DNA of 64,000 nucleotides, from contig NC_133027.1 of assembly GCF_048771995.1 (NCBI RefSeq), forward strand, positions 60,697,501 through 60,761,500. The letters are read 5' to 3'. Below the pieces are notes generated by a model. The model saw only the letters and a list, made by a program, of their open reading frames with translations. It did no database searches and was not told where the DNA came from. Both the position numbers and the translations under genes were made by a program. This DNA is from Taeniopygia guttata. Taxonomy: Eukaryota > Chordata > Aves > Passeriformes > Estrildidae. The first letter of the stretch is position 1, and every line of letters begins with the position of its first letter. Positions 1 through 12,300 of this stretch are shown here, piece after piece.

Positions 1-1847
1 TAGAGTGTTTCAATCCCTAAGCTGCTGGTGTGTTCTAAATCTGAGATCCAGATTTGGTCCTTTTGCTTTGAGTTGAGGTCTTTGTGTGCTAAGTTAAGAG
101 CCAATACTTTCAGAAGGTTATGAAGTGCTTGGGTCTTGTTACCTCTGGGTCTGTGCAATGTTTGGTGCAGCCTTTTTCTTTTTTTACTGGCAGATTAACT
201 TAAAATCAGAACAAACCTAAAGAAGGAGGTTATTGGGTGGCTGCTGGAGTGAATTTCATGGTGGCCTTTTACTACAAAGGTCATGGTTGGAATCCAAGCA
301 TGGGGAAAGATAAACAGATGCTGGAGGACATTGCTCTGATCAGCCTGGTCCACATTGTAATGGACCACTGCACTACACTGTGAACTGTAATTGGTCTCCC
401 AAAAGGAAAACTGGAGAGAGATGAAAGTTTGTCCTGGCTTGTCAGTGAGAGGAAAGAAAGACAAACAAAGAGGAGAGAAAATGAAACATTTACTCAATGA
501 CTTATTGCCACTAATTCAATGTCAATTTTTAAAGTATGCTTGTAAAAATGTGTGTCTAAATTCCAGGAATCCCCTTCATCAAACTTCTCTTAATTTGTGA
601 CTTTTGATTTTTTTTCTGTTTTATTCATTTTACATACAGTTGGAGTAAATGGTAAGTTGTATTTGACTGAAAACCCTCTTTTCTCTTTTTGATGTTTTCT
701 AGGAAGGCTGTGTGCAACTCCATTCTGGTTTTGGCAAGTATAGTGGCTGGCCACAAAGACAATGCAGAGCATACTGACTGCTAACCGTGCCCGTGTTTGA
801 GAGTGTTCCTACAGGTTTGCTCTTTCTTTTATAATGTACTTTTAATCTAAAAGTGATAAGGGCTTGAAGTAGGGATGTTAAAACATAGAAACTCTAGAAG
901 ATAAGATTATGCTTTCACAGTGGCTTGTTTTGACAATTTTTAAATGCGGCAGCAGTGTATCCTCCTCTGGGTGATAGTCTGAGATTCTGTGTGTAAAAAA
1001 GCGTAGCGCTGATGGAAAAAGCATTTTGGTGCTGTTTCTGTATGTTACAAACACTGGAGATTTATTCTGAGTTACAAAAAGAACAGAACTGTCTTTTTTT
1101 ACTTTGGGGTGCACTTTATATAGGTTTGAAATCTTCAGTCACCTCAGTGGGGCAATTTAACTGTTCCAGTGTTTGCTATTCACTGCAGACACTGAAAAAC
1201 TGAAGAGCATTTCACCAAGTGAACTACCGAACTGTGCTGTGCTGAATGAACATAATGCAGTTTTGTGCTGTAGTGGAAGATTAGGCTGTTTGCTAACCAA
1301 GTTCTTTTTTGTCAAATTTTTGGCACGTGTTTTTTTTTCCTTTCTCCTAGATTAGCTTCATTTAAACACATAGCTGGGGTTTACTGAACATTTTATTGAG
1401 GCAACACTTGGTTGCACAGAAATCAGTCAAGCTAAAACTGCAGTGGGCTTGTCTGCTGGCAGAAAGGATTTCTCTGAAAGTACAGTTCACTTTACATCTA
1501 AGTTATGATTATCTTGCTGTCTCCCTTTCATTATGCCATTGTTCTTGAGAGCCAGAGATTTTGTTAAGTTATAAGAAAAGGATGTTGCCAAGGGTATGGG
1601 TGGAGGAAGGTGTTGACATGATTTCAATGGAGTTAGATTCCAGCTTTATAACAGAGGGGTAATGAGCCACAGAGAAAATAGGCTTTCCTAGCTTGCCTCT
1701 AAAATAAGTTCAGTTATGAATTTAATGTTGTACATGGCTATTTAATGGTTTTTTTTTTTTGAAACAATTGTTTCATATCATTTTTAAATAGGCGTTTTCC
1801 TGTGTAGAGGATAAAAATGGCCTGTTACTTTTTGCTCTATCTTTTAG
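1..1847 (+). other. TIAM2: 5' noncoding / intronic sequence upstream of the first TIAM2 coding exon
   Basis: No open frame here shows coding similarity or plausible codon structure. The stretch is AT-rich and contains several pyrimidine-rich acceptor-like sites (for example near 702 and 1350). Because the ATG exon is preceded by a good acceptor at 1847, this stretch is inferred to be an intron, possibly with untranslated exons. One candidate (703-814) is listed separately. No CpG-rich promoter is visible, so the transcription start probably lies upstream of the window. Confidence 0.6.
703..814 (+). other. TIAM2: candidate 5' untranslated exon of TIAM2
   Basis: The segment is preceded by a pyrimidine-rich acceptor (ttttctctttttgatgtttt then ctag, AG at 701-702). 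It is followed by a plausible donor, CAG then gtttgc, at 815. It is about 112 nt long and richer in GC than its flanks. It has no conserved reading frame, as expected for an untranslated leader exon. The call rests only on splice-site shape and position upstream of the ATG exon, so it could be a decoy. Confidence 0.25.
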
Positions 1848-3083
1848 CCATTGTTTCTAATGAAACTCTTCTTAATTTAGTGGAAAATGGGGAATTCAGA
1901 AAGCCAATACAGTCTTCAGGGATCAAAAAATCATGCTGCTACTACAGCTGGTGCCAAGCAAAAGCCTTGCTCTCTGAAAATTCGCAGCATTCATGCTAAA
2001 GATGAAAAGTCTTGCTCTATGCATGGATGGGGACATACCAGCAGCGGCTCAAACTACAAATCAAGGTCCCTTGCCAGAAGCTGCCTTTCACACTTCAAGA
2101 ATAGTCAGCCTTATTCCTCTAGGCTTAGTGACACTGTGATGAAGGTCTCCAAAAGCAACGTCCATGCCAAACACAGGACAAATGCCTCAGGGGACTACTG
2201 CCAAGGGAATAACGTGATGTTTTTGCCGGAGAATGGTTTCCACTATATTGGCCTCCAAGCTGGAAGTAATCATGCTGCCTCTCAAGAATGCAATGGCCAC
2301 ATTTTAAATTGCTACGGAAAGAATGAGAGTCTTGCATCAACCTCCCCAACAGAGGACAGGAGGAGTCCTAAAGTTCTCATTAAAACTCTGGGGAAGCTGG
2401 ACAGTTGCTTGAGGGTCGAGTTCCACAACAGCAGCAACAGCAAGGTACCAACCGAGGAGTCCAGTGGGCCAGTGCAGTTGCTGAGGTATTCCCCTGCCTT
2501 GGAATCTAAGCCAAATAACCTGCTTGATGTCAGGAGAAATTCCAGTGCAGACTGTTCTTCTAGTCATCGTCTGTCACCTACCGATTCAAGGTTTCGGTCT
2601 AGTAAAGGGAGCTCCCTCAGCTCTGAGTCTTCATGGTATGACTCTCTCTGGGGAAATGCTGGGGATATCAATGACCTGGATGGTTCATATTTGACCAGGA
2701 GCACTCCAGATACAAGCATTCATGCCAGTTTCCCAGCAAGTGACAACAAGAAGTCCTTCAACCAAAGTTCATCTCTTTCCTCACTCCGAGATCTCTATAA
2801 GGATACAAATTTGGAAAGCACTCCTCCACCTGGGATCAGGCTGTCTGATGAGTACATTGACACGCCTGGTAGCCTAAGTAACCGTGTCTCGTTTGCCTCA
2901 GACATTGATGTTCCCTCCAGGGTAGAGCAGGGAAGTCCTGCACATTACACCTCCTACACCCTCCCTTGCAGAAAGTCTAAGCCCCTCAGTGAGGATGCAT
3001 CCAAGAAGGATACATTAAAGAACCGAATGCGGCGCATCAGTGACTGGACGGGAAGTCTTTCAAGGAAGAAAAGGAAGCTGCAG
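1848..3083 (+). CDS. TIAM2: TIAM2 coding exon 1 (start codon, N-terminal region)
   Basis: This exon encodes residues 1-399 of the Rac1 exchange factor TIAM2/STEF. The ATG at 1887 opens MGNSESQ, matching the mammalian TIAM2 N-terminus. Gly-2 and Ser-6 fit an N-myristoylation signal, as known for TIAM1. The rest is a long Ser-rich, probably disordered region carrying TIAM2 landmarks: SSLSSESSWYDS, NRVSFASDIDVPSR, TLPCRK (about 358-363) and RRISDWTGSLSRKKRKLQ (about 382-399). The acceptor is taken as the AG at 1846-1847, after a strong pyrimidine tract; a second AG at 1879-1880 is possible. That leaves about 39 nt of leader in the exon. The donor is CAG then gtatgt at 3084, ending in phase 0. 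Reading through gives eight non-homologous residues and a stop. Confidence 0.96.
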
Positions 3084-5785
3084 GTATGTACAAACCAGCC
3101 TAAGTGCTGAAAGTTGCTTTTTATATTACTCTTATAAGCATAGTCATTGCGTGATATTTGTCTTTTTTGCAGATTAATTACTTGCTTATCTCATTTAGTA
3201 ATTTGTGGAATTTTGAGAAGTATTGCATCCCTAGTGCTGTCTGAAATGTCAGCAGCAAAAAAAGATACACATTATTTCGTTAAAATTTTCCCTTCTTATT
3301 TTCATATTTTGTCACCTTCTAAGTTAACTCCAGTCTTTGCAGACTAATATCTATGTGAATTTGCTTTTGAAATTGTTGCATTACTTAAAAAGTGACTTGG
3401 GGTTTAAACCTTCTTTTTATTTCAAGTATGAAAATACAACCCCTCTCTCTATATATATGCTATTGATTAGCATACATTATCTGAAGAATGTGGAAGGAGC
3501 AGTAGGAGGAGGACATTATATCCATCTTTTTAGATGCTCCCTGTCTGTTTTACTGGCTTCACCACTCACTTTTTGCATGTTGGTCCATTTCTAGCAAGGC
3601 AAGCAGCCATATTGACCAGAGGTGCTGGTTCTGCCTCCACATCCTCTGAAGCCATTACATGGAGCAACCTCCTCCTTCCCATGTGTCAGCTTAGTTCACC
3701 AGATGGAAAAACTTGAGTTGCCATCTGGCTTGCTGAGAGATGGTAGTGTGAAGAAGGAGATGGGAGGGGAGAGCAAGAGGGAGGGAAAGGATGTTTTTTC
3801 AGAAGAATTTAAGACTAATCCATTTAATAGGAATTTAGGATGCCTGTGGTCAGGAATGAAATTCGCATCTCTAGCTGCAGGCCCCAGAACTGGCTCTTTA
3901 AATACCAGACTGTGCCTGGTCTCTGTGTGTGAGTTTTCAAGCTGAGATGAGATGAAACCATTTTTGGATTTGGTTTGGATTTTGGGGTTTTTTCCTTCCT
4001 TTTTTCCCCCCTGAATCTTCCCTGGTGTTTTTCATACAGGAACAGTCATTGTGATTCCTTAAATGAAGGAGGCTCCCTTTCCGCAACATTGATGTGCTGG
4101 CCACAGAAGTTTCCTGTCTCCTGTGTCTCCTGTGCTGGAGATTCAGACAGGTCTTATGCTTAACCATGTGCAATGTAAAACTCTGACAGGCCCTTAGGCT
4201 CAGAAATAAGCTCAGTGTAAGGTTTGCTGGTGTGCATCCTGGTTGGGAGCTACAGAACTGGGAAATGAAAATGAAAGCTGTTTATTTGCGTTACTTCTTT
4301 TGTGAGTTGCTGCTCATGTACTTTATCAGATATTGTCTTTTCACCTTCTTACTCAGCTGTAAAAGAGAGGGCAAAAAAACCTGGAATCACTGAGAAGCCT
4401 CAGTGCTGTGTTCCAGGATTCTTTACTGATTTCAACACCTGTGGCTGCACTGGATTTTACTGCCAGGCTTTACATATGATTTCTGCTTCCCAGACCTTTA
4501 GTATTTATTACTTAGTTATGACATTTGCAGAATGGCATTTGTAGTGTGCAATTCATAGCTATTTTGAATTCACTGTGCAGTGAACTGACTTCAGACGCGG
4601 CAAGGAAATTTGGCTGGTGAGATTGCATCAGGCTTGAATCAGATTCTGGTAGAAGGAAAACAGCCCTAACTCCAAAAACTGTGGTTTCTTAGAAAAAGGC
4701 ATAGGAAATGGTTAGTCACTGATTTTAATCAGACAAGTATCCAGTGACAGGAAGGTAAGAGGGAGGTAGTGAATGCTTTGTAGTTGTGCAGTTCCTTGTG
4801 TGGCTTTATTGGTTTATTTCCATCTTTCACGCTTTGAGTAACTGCCATCTCTTCTGGGGGCTGCTGGGTTGTAGTTTGGTAGTGCTTATATTCTTAACAG
4901 GCCCTTTAGCTTAAAAAGACAGAAGTGTTATGCATGGTTCTGGACTGTCACGTGGTTGGTCCCTGTTTGTGCGACTTCTCTTGTTGATGGCAGCATCTGT
5001 GCTTTGCTCTGAACAGTGTGTCCCTTCCTCCGTACATTAGTAATAACTGGCTGTGAGTCACTTGGGCTGAACGTAGGTGAAAGCTGGAATATTTCCCTGT
5101 AAGTGGGCCTAAGTGCTGGTGGCGGCTGGGTAGTCCCTCCAGCTGCCCCAGTGGAAACAAACCAGCCAAGCCCCCTGCTTCATGGGAGCACAGGCCTAGG
5201 AGGCACAGGCTTGGGATATTGAGGCCAGATCCCTGACACTAGAAAGGCAGTGGAATTTAATCCCCTTTGTGAACAAATTGCAGTTTAAACACAGATTTTC
5301 TCCATCTTGAAGGCTCTTTCCAGACCGTCTTATTCAATGCTTGTTAATAGGCAGAGTAAATATAGTTCCAGGCAGTTTGTTCTGATGTTGGTTTTGCCTT
5401 CTACATTAGTTATTCTTTCCTATTTTTTAATCTGTTATGATTTATTTAAAGGGAGAAGTGGTGTATTTTCTTGGCCTGCATTTGTGGGGCTATACAGACT
5501 CTCCTTGGTCTCCTGTGTTAAGATTGGAAATCTATTTCCTTTTCATTCTGGCACTCTTCCTCCTCATCTGTTTTAAATCATCCACAGACAGATTTGCATA
5601 TGGGATATTCCAGATGAGTCCTTGGTTATGCCCTGTCCAGTTACTTGGATGTTTCCTTATGTCTGATTGATCTGATGTATCCTGGAATTGAATTTACTTT
5701 TCTAATAATGATCTTGCATCAAGACTTGCAATAATCTTTTCCAAGACCTAGTTTTCCTTTCATGAGAGTGTCCTAAAGTGTTCAG

Positions 5786-5830
5786 TGCATCACTGGTACT
5801 ATATGCATCACTCAATGCATCACTGGTACT
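5786..5830 (+). repeat. short direct duplication
   Basis: The 15-mer tgcatcactggtact occurs at 5786-5800 and again at 5816-5830. A partial copy, tgcatcact, lies between them. This is a small local duplication inside intron 1, with no evident function. Confidence 0.75.
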
Positions 5831-7953
5831 GTACTGCAGCACACATCTTCATTTAGTTTAATCTGTGCTGAAATGGCATTGGGGTGATGCTGAGTCGCAA
5901 TTCAATGTGTGTGAGCTGAAAGGTGTGTGTGATGTATGTGAGACCTGTGGACAGAATTTAGATAGACTTGCTGCACAGCCAGATATGGCTAAAGATAATG
6001 GTGTAAACTCTGTGCAGCTCTTTAACACGGAGAACATTAGCAATTTCTGTGTAAAATGAAAATCCATCCACCAGAAACAGCTACTGAAGAAAGGTTCCTG
6101 AATTAAGTAAAATAGCCTCACTTCAGGAATCATATTGGAAATTTTATTACTTTATAAGCCAGAGCCCTGATGTGGGCTGTAAAGGGAATTTAAAAGAAAA
6201 GTACATTGAGTGAACGTCTTTATTTGACTTGAAAATTGGCATTAGATTGTCCTTTTAGCATAGGTCCGAATGAATGTAGCAAGCTACATTTTTCCTGTGC
6301 TGTTCTTTACAGCTAATTATTACATGTGTCACTTTGTCTAATTGGTATCTTAGCCACTTTATTTTTTTGCCTTATCTTTAGCTATTCCAGAGTACATCTC
6401 AAACATTGAGAGATCTCCCTGAATACAGCTGAGCAGAAACAGAGATCTATCATCACTAGATTCAACAGAACAAAAACCAGCAGAAAGTCACCTGGCAGGG
6501 CAACCACCTGGAGCAGCAACTTGGGTCAAACCGTTTCAGTAGTGGCAGATATTGCTACAATGACAGCTTTCTTAAGGACCAATATAGACAGCCAGACTCT
6601 GCCAATTCAGTTCTTTAAGAAAAGAAAAACAAATTATTGTGTCCTTGTGAAGTGTATATGTTAATTTTGGATTCTTTATCCATTTTCTCTACTTTGGTAC
6701 CTTCTCATTCTTACCCTTTCTGTGTGTGAGGAGAAAACATAGGATTTGATTAGTGGCTGGTCATTGACAGGTTGCATCCCACCCTTTTTCTTAATGTTTG
6801 TTGTTCCAGTGGTGGGTTTTTACAACAGATCCCCTTCTATGTATTTGCCATGTGTTGTGTCTCTTACTAGTGCTTTGGGATTGAAAGAAATACATATTCT
6901 TAATAAGCTATATACTAATGTTTTCCAGAGGTCACTAGCAGTTCCTGGAGAATAGTCAAACAATTAAAATGCTGGATTTTGGCACACAAGTAGAGTGGCA
7001 GTAATTAAAACAAGGGTGGAGAAAGCTTTCAGTTTCCCCCTGAAATACAGATGACCAGCACACTTGTACAATCCACGTTCTTCTGTTGCTTTGTGGCATA
7101 AATGCATTACATGCACGATTTTATCCTGGTTTGCCACCCCAGGATCTTCCTCCTGTTACCATATAAAAACCAATTAAACTGTTGATGTTTAGGGAGTTAC
7201 TCTTGGACAACACTGATTAACGCTCTGCAACAAGATTTGAGTAAGGCGCTCCTTTGCCATGAGAATTGGATCATCAGACAGTGATTTGAAAAGCCAGACT
7301 TGAAGTTCAATGTACTATAAAGGAACATGGGTTTCAGGTCAAACTGGCTTTTGTGAGGCCACAGGCAGCAGTGTCCTGCTGCTGGAAAAGTGGCATCGCC
7401 TGGGAGGGTGTACAATTCCAGTCTTGGCCACACTCTGGAAGTCCTGATGCTATCAAAACATAGCACAGCTTTTCTGCTGCAGTTTTGAAGAAGTAAGTAA
7501 GAAGCAAAGAAACAAAAAAGTAGCTGTTTTCAAAGTTGCTGGGGAGAACAGCTCCCAGGAGACCAATGTTTATTTACTTGGTTCTTAGTACAGTAGTCTG
7601 TGAGAAAATAAATGCTTTTAGAGAGGCGGTCTAAACTTGAAAGTATAATGGCTTTATTATTACCGAGGGTAATAGCTTCGTTTCTCAAATCAAATATTGC
7701 GATATCTTCTTTTTTCTTCCCGCACACTTCTCCTGCAAAAGACAATATATCTTTTGTGTTTTAGGTTCTTAAATCTTGATTGCTTTTAAATAGCGTTGGA
7801 AACACTTGAGTTCAGAAGACAATGAATGACTTCTTATGATAGATGGTGTGGTTCTCAACAGCAAAGTTAGTCCAAGGAGCTCTGTTTTAGGTAGTAGGAA
7901 AATCCGTGTCCATCCCTGGAGCTTGGGAGAGTTGGGATCAGACAGCATATTAC

Positions 7954-7981
7954 TTGGAAAGGCTTAAAAGAGCCTTTCCAA
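7954..7981. repeat. perfect 11-bp inverted repeat with 6-nt loop
   Basis: The left arm ttggaaaggct (7954-7964) and right arm agcctttccaa (7971-7981) are exact reverse complements around the loop taaaag. It lies within intron 1. The stem is too short for a microRNA precursor and is not followed by a T run on either strand, so no function is assigned. Confidence 0.8.
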
Positions 7982-8872
7982 TCTGCCAACAAAATCCCAT
8001 GTTGACAAGCAGTGGCAAGAAATGGGCCTACTCTAGCATCTGTATCAAAGGCAAAGTTGAAGTCATACCATCAGGCCTGATTATTTCAAATAAAATTAGC
8101 CAGCCCTCTCAATCCAAGGGATGAAGTTACACAGTGCAATTAGGAGAAAGGCCTGCCAGTGCTTGATGGAACTCTCAGGGTGTTCCCAGCAGCTCAGAAA
8201 ATACACAGCTCTGCAGTCTGGAGACTGGATTTAAGCGAGTCAGCAAGTCTGTCTTTCTTTTTTTAAATCTCATATTGTCTTAGATTGGATTTTAGTCAAT
8301 TGATCAGTTCTAACAAGCTTAAAATATTCTTTACTTTTGACCTCTTATTTTTGTTGGTCAAGCACCCTTTGTATGACAAATAGAAAGTGGAGGTTAAAAT
8401 CAGCCTTGTGTTGAAGCTAAATCTACTCACCTTGCACCAATGTGGTAGCACCAAAGTATCGAAAACCCTGTAATAATAAAAATACCTGTTCACTATTTCC
8501 GCTTGTACTCAGATGCAAAATATGGTACCTGAGTTTCAGATGGAGGATGTAGTTGTCTCCTGCAGTACCTCAGGTTTCAGACAGTAGTTTCTAGGGAAAT
8601 TTGAGATTACTCAAAGCATGCCGGAATTACCAAAGTGCTCAGATCAGTGGACCTACCCACTTATGGGGATAGGGGTTTAATGGGGTTCCTTTGAAAAAAC
8701 TGGATGGTAACAGTGGTGGTGTCAGTGGCTGAGGCAAAGGGTGTGACATAATGGTGAAAAGATGAAGGAACTGGAAGTGGCTAAACATGAAACAAATTTA
8801 ATTGACAAATGAGGTGTGTCTTTTGATCGTTGCTCTGGTGACTGATCGCAGATAAATTCCTTTTATGCACAG

Positions 8873-9308
8873 GAGCCAAAATGTAAAGATGGGAGTGAAT
8901 ACTTTGACAGCAGAATGGACAACTTTACAACAGACACTCTGGCACCGTCACAGCTCTCCACTTTTCTGTGGTCTCCTGGCTCCAGTCATGCCCTGTCCCA
9001 GAGAAGCGAATCTACCAATGCTGTCAGCAGTGATGCCTTGAGGCAGAACATTTATGAGAACTTCATGCGAGAACTGGAGATGAGCAGGATGAACTTGGAG
9101 AATACGGAGACCTCGTCAGAAACAGAAGACTCTAGTGGCGAGTCCCTTAGCTCCTTGGAGCAGCTGGATTTGTTGTATGAGAAAGAGCAAGGAGTGGTGC
9201 GCAAGGCAGGGTGGCTGTTCTTCAAACCCTTGGTGACCCTGCAGAAAGAGAAGAAGCTGGAGCTGGTCACACGACGGAAATGGAAGCAGTACTGGGTCAC
9301 ACTCAAAG
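8873..9308 (+). CDS. TIAM2: TIAM2 coding exon 2 (linker and first half of N-terminal PH domain)
   Basis: This exon encodes residues 400-544 plus the first base of Gly-545. The acceptor is the AG at 8871-8872 (tttatgcacag); the donor is gtaaaa at 9309. It opens EPKCKDGSEYFDSR, then has the conserved IYENFMRELEMSR and an acidic Ser/Glu stretch. From about residue 506 (GVVRKAGWLFFKPLV) it enters the N-terminal PH domain, ending in RRKWKQYWVTLKG. The Lys/Arg-rich strands RRKWKQYW are typical of this domain. In the family, the PH-coiled coil-Ex module targets the protein to membranes and scaffold partners. The 436-nt length gives phase 1, which the next exon completes exactly. Confidence 0.97.
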
Positions 9309-12300
9309 GTAAAACCACCACGTTGATCCTTCATCTTGGCAGCAGCAGTTATCTCTGTTGTGTCTCAGCAGCGTTTCATGCATGCTGGCTTCTGTTAGCA
9401 GATTTAGGGGGATTAGAAAATCACACCTAACTTTACAAGTTCCACCCACCACAGCTTTGCACAGCCTACCCACCACTTAAAGTGGAGCATGTGCCTAGGC
9501 AGCCCACTGAACTGAGGTGCTGCTCAGTGTCTGGGATTGCATGTGCAACCATGTGTTTCATACCATAGTGGGAATTGTTTTGTCTGACTTCCTAATTTGT
9601 GTGTTCACATCCGATTGGGGAGTTAGAAGATCCTTTTGGATGTTTGGAGGTCAAAGACCAAACTGAACCAAAATTTAAGGGTCAGGAGAAGTTGCTGGTG
9701 TCCAATTCCTTGTTAGAGACACACAGTTCCTTAGGCTCTGCTATGAAATTTACTGAAGGATGGGGTAGTTTATTGTAAAAATGTTTTGTTAATTTCTAGC
9801 ACTTTAGATGGCAATATAATGAAGAGGTGAACTCCCAGTGCCAGAGCATTTACACAGAGAAGTTTGTGTGGTTCAGAGCAGGGGAAACTGAAGCAGCAGC
9901 AAGGAAAGCCCTCCAGTGCCCAAGGCAGCCATTTCCAGCACTTGAAGGTCTCCCTCCTTTCCCTGGGTGGTCTTTTCACATTCCCCACTCCCAGCAATAT
10001 CAACCACTTCTGGCTTTTGGCATGCCCAGCTTCCCATCTCCTGCAGCTGCTCCTTTTGTGAAAACAGCCCCATGGGAGGGGAATCCACTCAAGGGGGCTG
10101 CTGCAGGTGTGATTGTTGTGCTCCATTTGTGGCTCAGAGGGTGCTGTGGAAAGTGTACAGGTGTCAGGAAGTGTGAGAAGGAAAATAATATCTGTTGTGG
10201 GGAGGAAGGGAAATTTAATGGGTGAGTTAATATGCCTTTTTTAAATTTTGAATTGCATCCAAAGGATTTGTCCTTTAGTAAATATAATACTAAGTTAATG
10301 AGTAAGGAAATGATCAAGCTTGATAATTTCCTATCATATCTGGGACTATAGGAGAGAAAATAACAACTTTACCACAAGTTGCCCTTTTTAAAATTGTGCA
10401 TGGGTGTAGACCTGAAGAAAAATGAACAGCAAACAGCAAGTCCTGGTAGGGTGCTTGATAGTGCTGATTGAAAAGAACCAAACTTACTAGAATCAGGCAG
10501 TTCTGCCTAAAAATTCAGAGACTTGTTATCAAGGGATCAAAATGTAGACAGGCTTAACAGTTTAAATCACTTGCCCTGATCATCAGATAGCATGATTCAT
10601 GCTTACAAGCAGTATATACAAAGGGAAAAACAGTACCTCAATTCCACCCTCTTATTGTGTGTGTTTGTGTTATGGAGTATGAATATAGTTTAATCTGCCT
10701 CTTCTAAAATTCAATTTCTAAACAATTCTATCAAAACTCTAAATTGAAATATGTTATATACTATTAGTTTGTGCATTTCTGGGATAATGAAGCTCTGGCA
10801 AGCAATTTAGGTGCTTCATGTTCATTTTTTCTTAGCTATAAAATTGGCTTATTGGTGACCTTGAACAACTTGTGTCTTTTCCTACTCCCTGAATTTCTGC
10901 AGCTACAAAAAAAGGAACAATGACGTTCTTTGTAAAAATATGTATTAACTTGTAACATTTTAACTGTTAGGTACAATGCTTTTTACTTCAGAGGTTGATC
11001 TGGCTGCATTCATGGTACAGTCTTTTGCACTTTGCTACCTGTTTTAAATATACATTCCTAACTTCCTTGATCTCTTACCTTTATTGTCCTGTGGAGACTT
11101 CTGATTCCAAAATAAACTTGCCTGTCTGGATATCAAGGCATACTTCTGTTTTTATAATTGCTATATCACAATCAAGGCACTTGCTTTGGTTCTCTTTATA
11201 CAGGTTTTTGGATGAATCAGTATTTAATTTATTGTTGAAATGTAAATAGCCAAGATATTTTATAGCATGACTCTAAATATGTAAATATGTTAATTGCACT
11301 CTTTTGAGATGTGTTTAATTATAAATATGGAGAAGGTTTATAACCATCTTGTTACCTGCCAAACTTAAAAGTACACATGTCCTGAGGCATCTGCTCCACT
11401 TTCAGGGCCACCAAGATCTGAGCCTGAATAGCAACTGTATACCAAGAGGAATTCTCTTTTCCAATTGTCCTGTCCAATTAGTTTCCTTTAACGAGGGAAA
11501 TTGCTTTCCTGTTGCTCTCTCACTTCAGCTCAAGTTTTAATTAAAATATTTGGACAATAATCAGTCCCTGTGGGTCTGACAGAGCTTATGAAACTAGCTG
11601 CTTCCAGGCATCACTGGACTTGACCTAAAGATATACCTGGGGTGCCATACGCCCAAGCATACAAACATGCCCTTCAAAATTTTTTATTTGTGTACATATA
11701 AACTCTCAGGATAAAATATGACGTATCTTCAGTTAGGGCAAATAGGGGAAATATGGGAATATGGAAATATTTAAGAATAAATCTTTAAAACTTTAAACTT
11801 CTACACTTTCCTAAAATGCAGAAGTGGAAGTGGTTGTATGTTGCTGTTGCTGCTGAATACAAGACTTGGTTTTGTGGTTTAGTTTGTCCTGTTATGTTCA
11901 AATGACATTTCTGATATGCAGTGTTACAAACAATGTCCTTTTTTCCAACTGCAGAGATCTCCAAGTGTTTCAGTGGCATAAAGAAGATAAAGTGAGGGCT
12001 GCCAATTGAACAGATAGGACCAATTCTATAGGATTTTTTATTACCCAAAATATTCTGCCAGTCACTTTGGACATTAACAAGAAAAGGTGCAGTTATGTAG
12101 TATAGAGGTATTTCTATGTATTAGATTCCTTACTCTAAAAACTTTTCAGTCAATGGATGATTTGATCAGAAATCTCTGATACAGGATTCCTTTTGTAATG
12201 GTATCTTAGAAGTGCACTTCAGTCCATGACCACTCAAACAGGCAAATTGTGCATCTCGGGGACAGTAGGTTATAAGGAGGCAGGAAGGAAAGGCTGTCAG

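Larger units (their letters stand above)
3084..8872 (+). other. TIAM2: TIAM2 intron 1
   Basis: A 5.8 kb phase-0 intron. It has no coding exon and no long interspersed repeat that I can recognise. It holds a short direct duplication at 5786-5830 and an 11-bp perfect hairpin at 7954-7981. Open frames here are short and show no family resemblance. Confidence 0.8.

Noticed and set aside
1351..1590. Possible untranslated exon after the strong acceptor ctttctcctag near 1350
   Set aside because: No convincing donor pairs with it; the best (AAGG then gtatgg near 1591) is weak. Left as a decoy acceptor.
1887..3110. Reading exon 1 as a complete 407-residue protein
   Set aside because: The last eight residues come from intron read-through after a consensus donor at 3084, and the next exon continues the TIAM2 sequence in phase.
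9770..10317. Cluster of overlapping open frames on both strands in intron 2
   Set aside because: Several frames are open on both strands at once, as expected from a moderately GC-rich patch with few stops. None shows homology or splice context.
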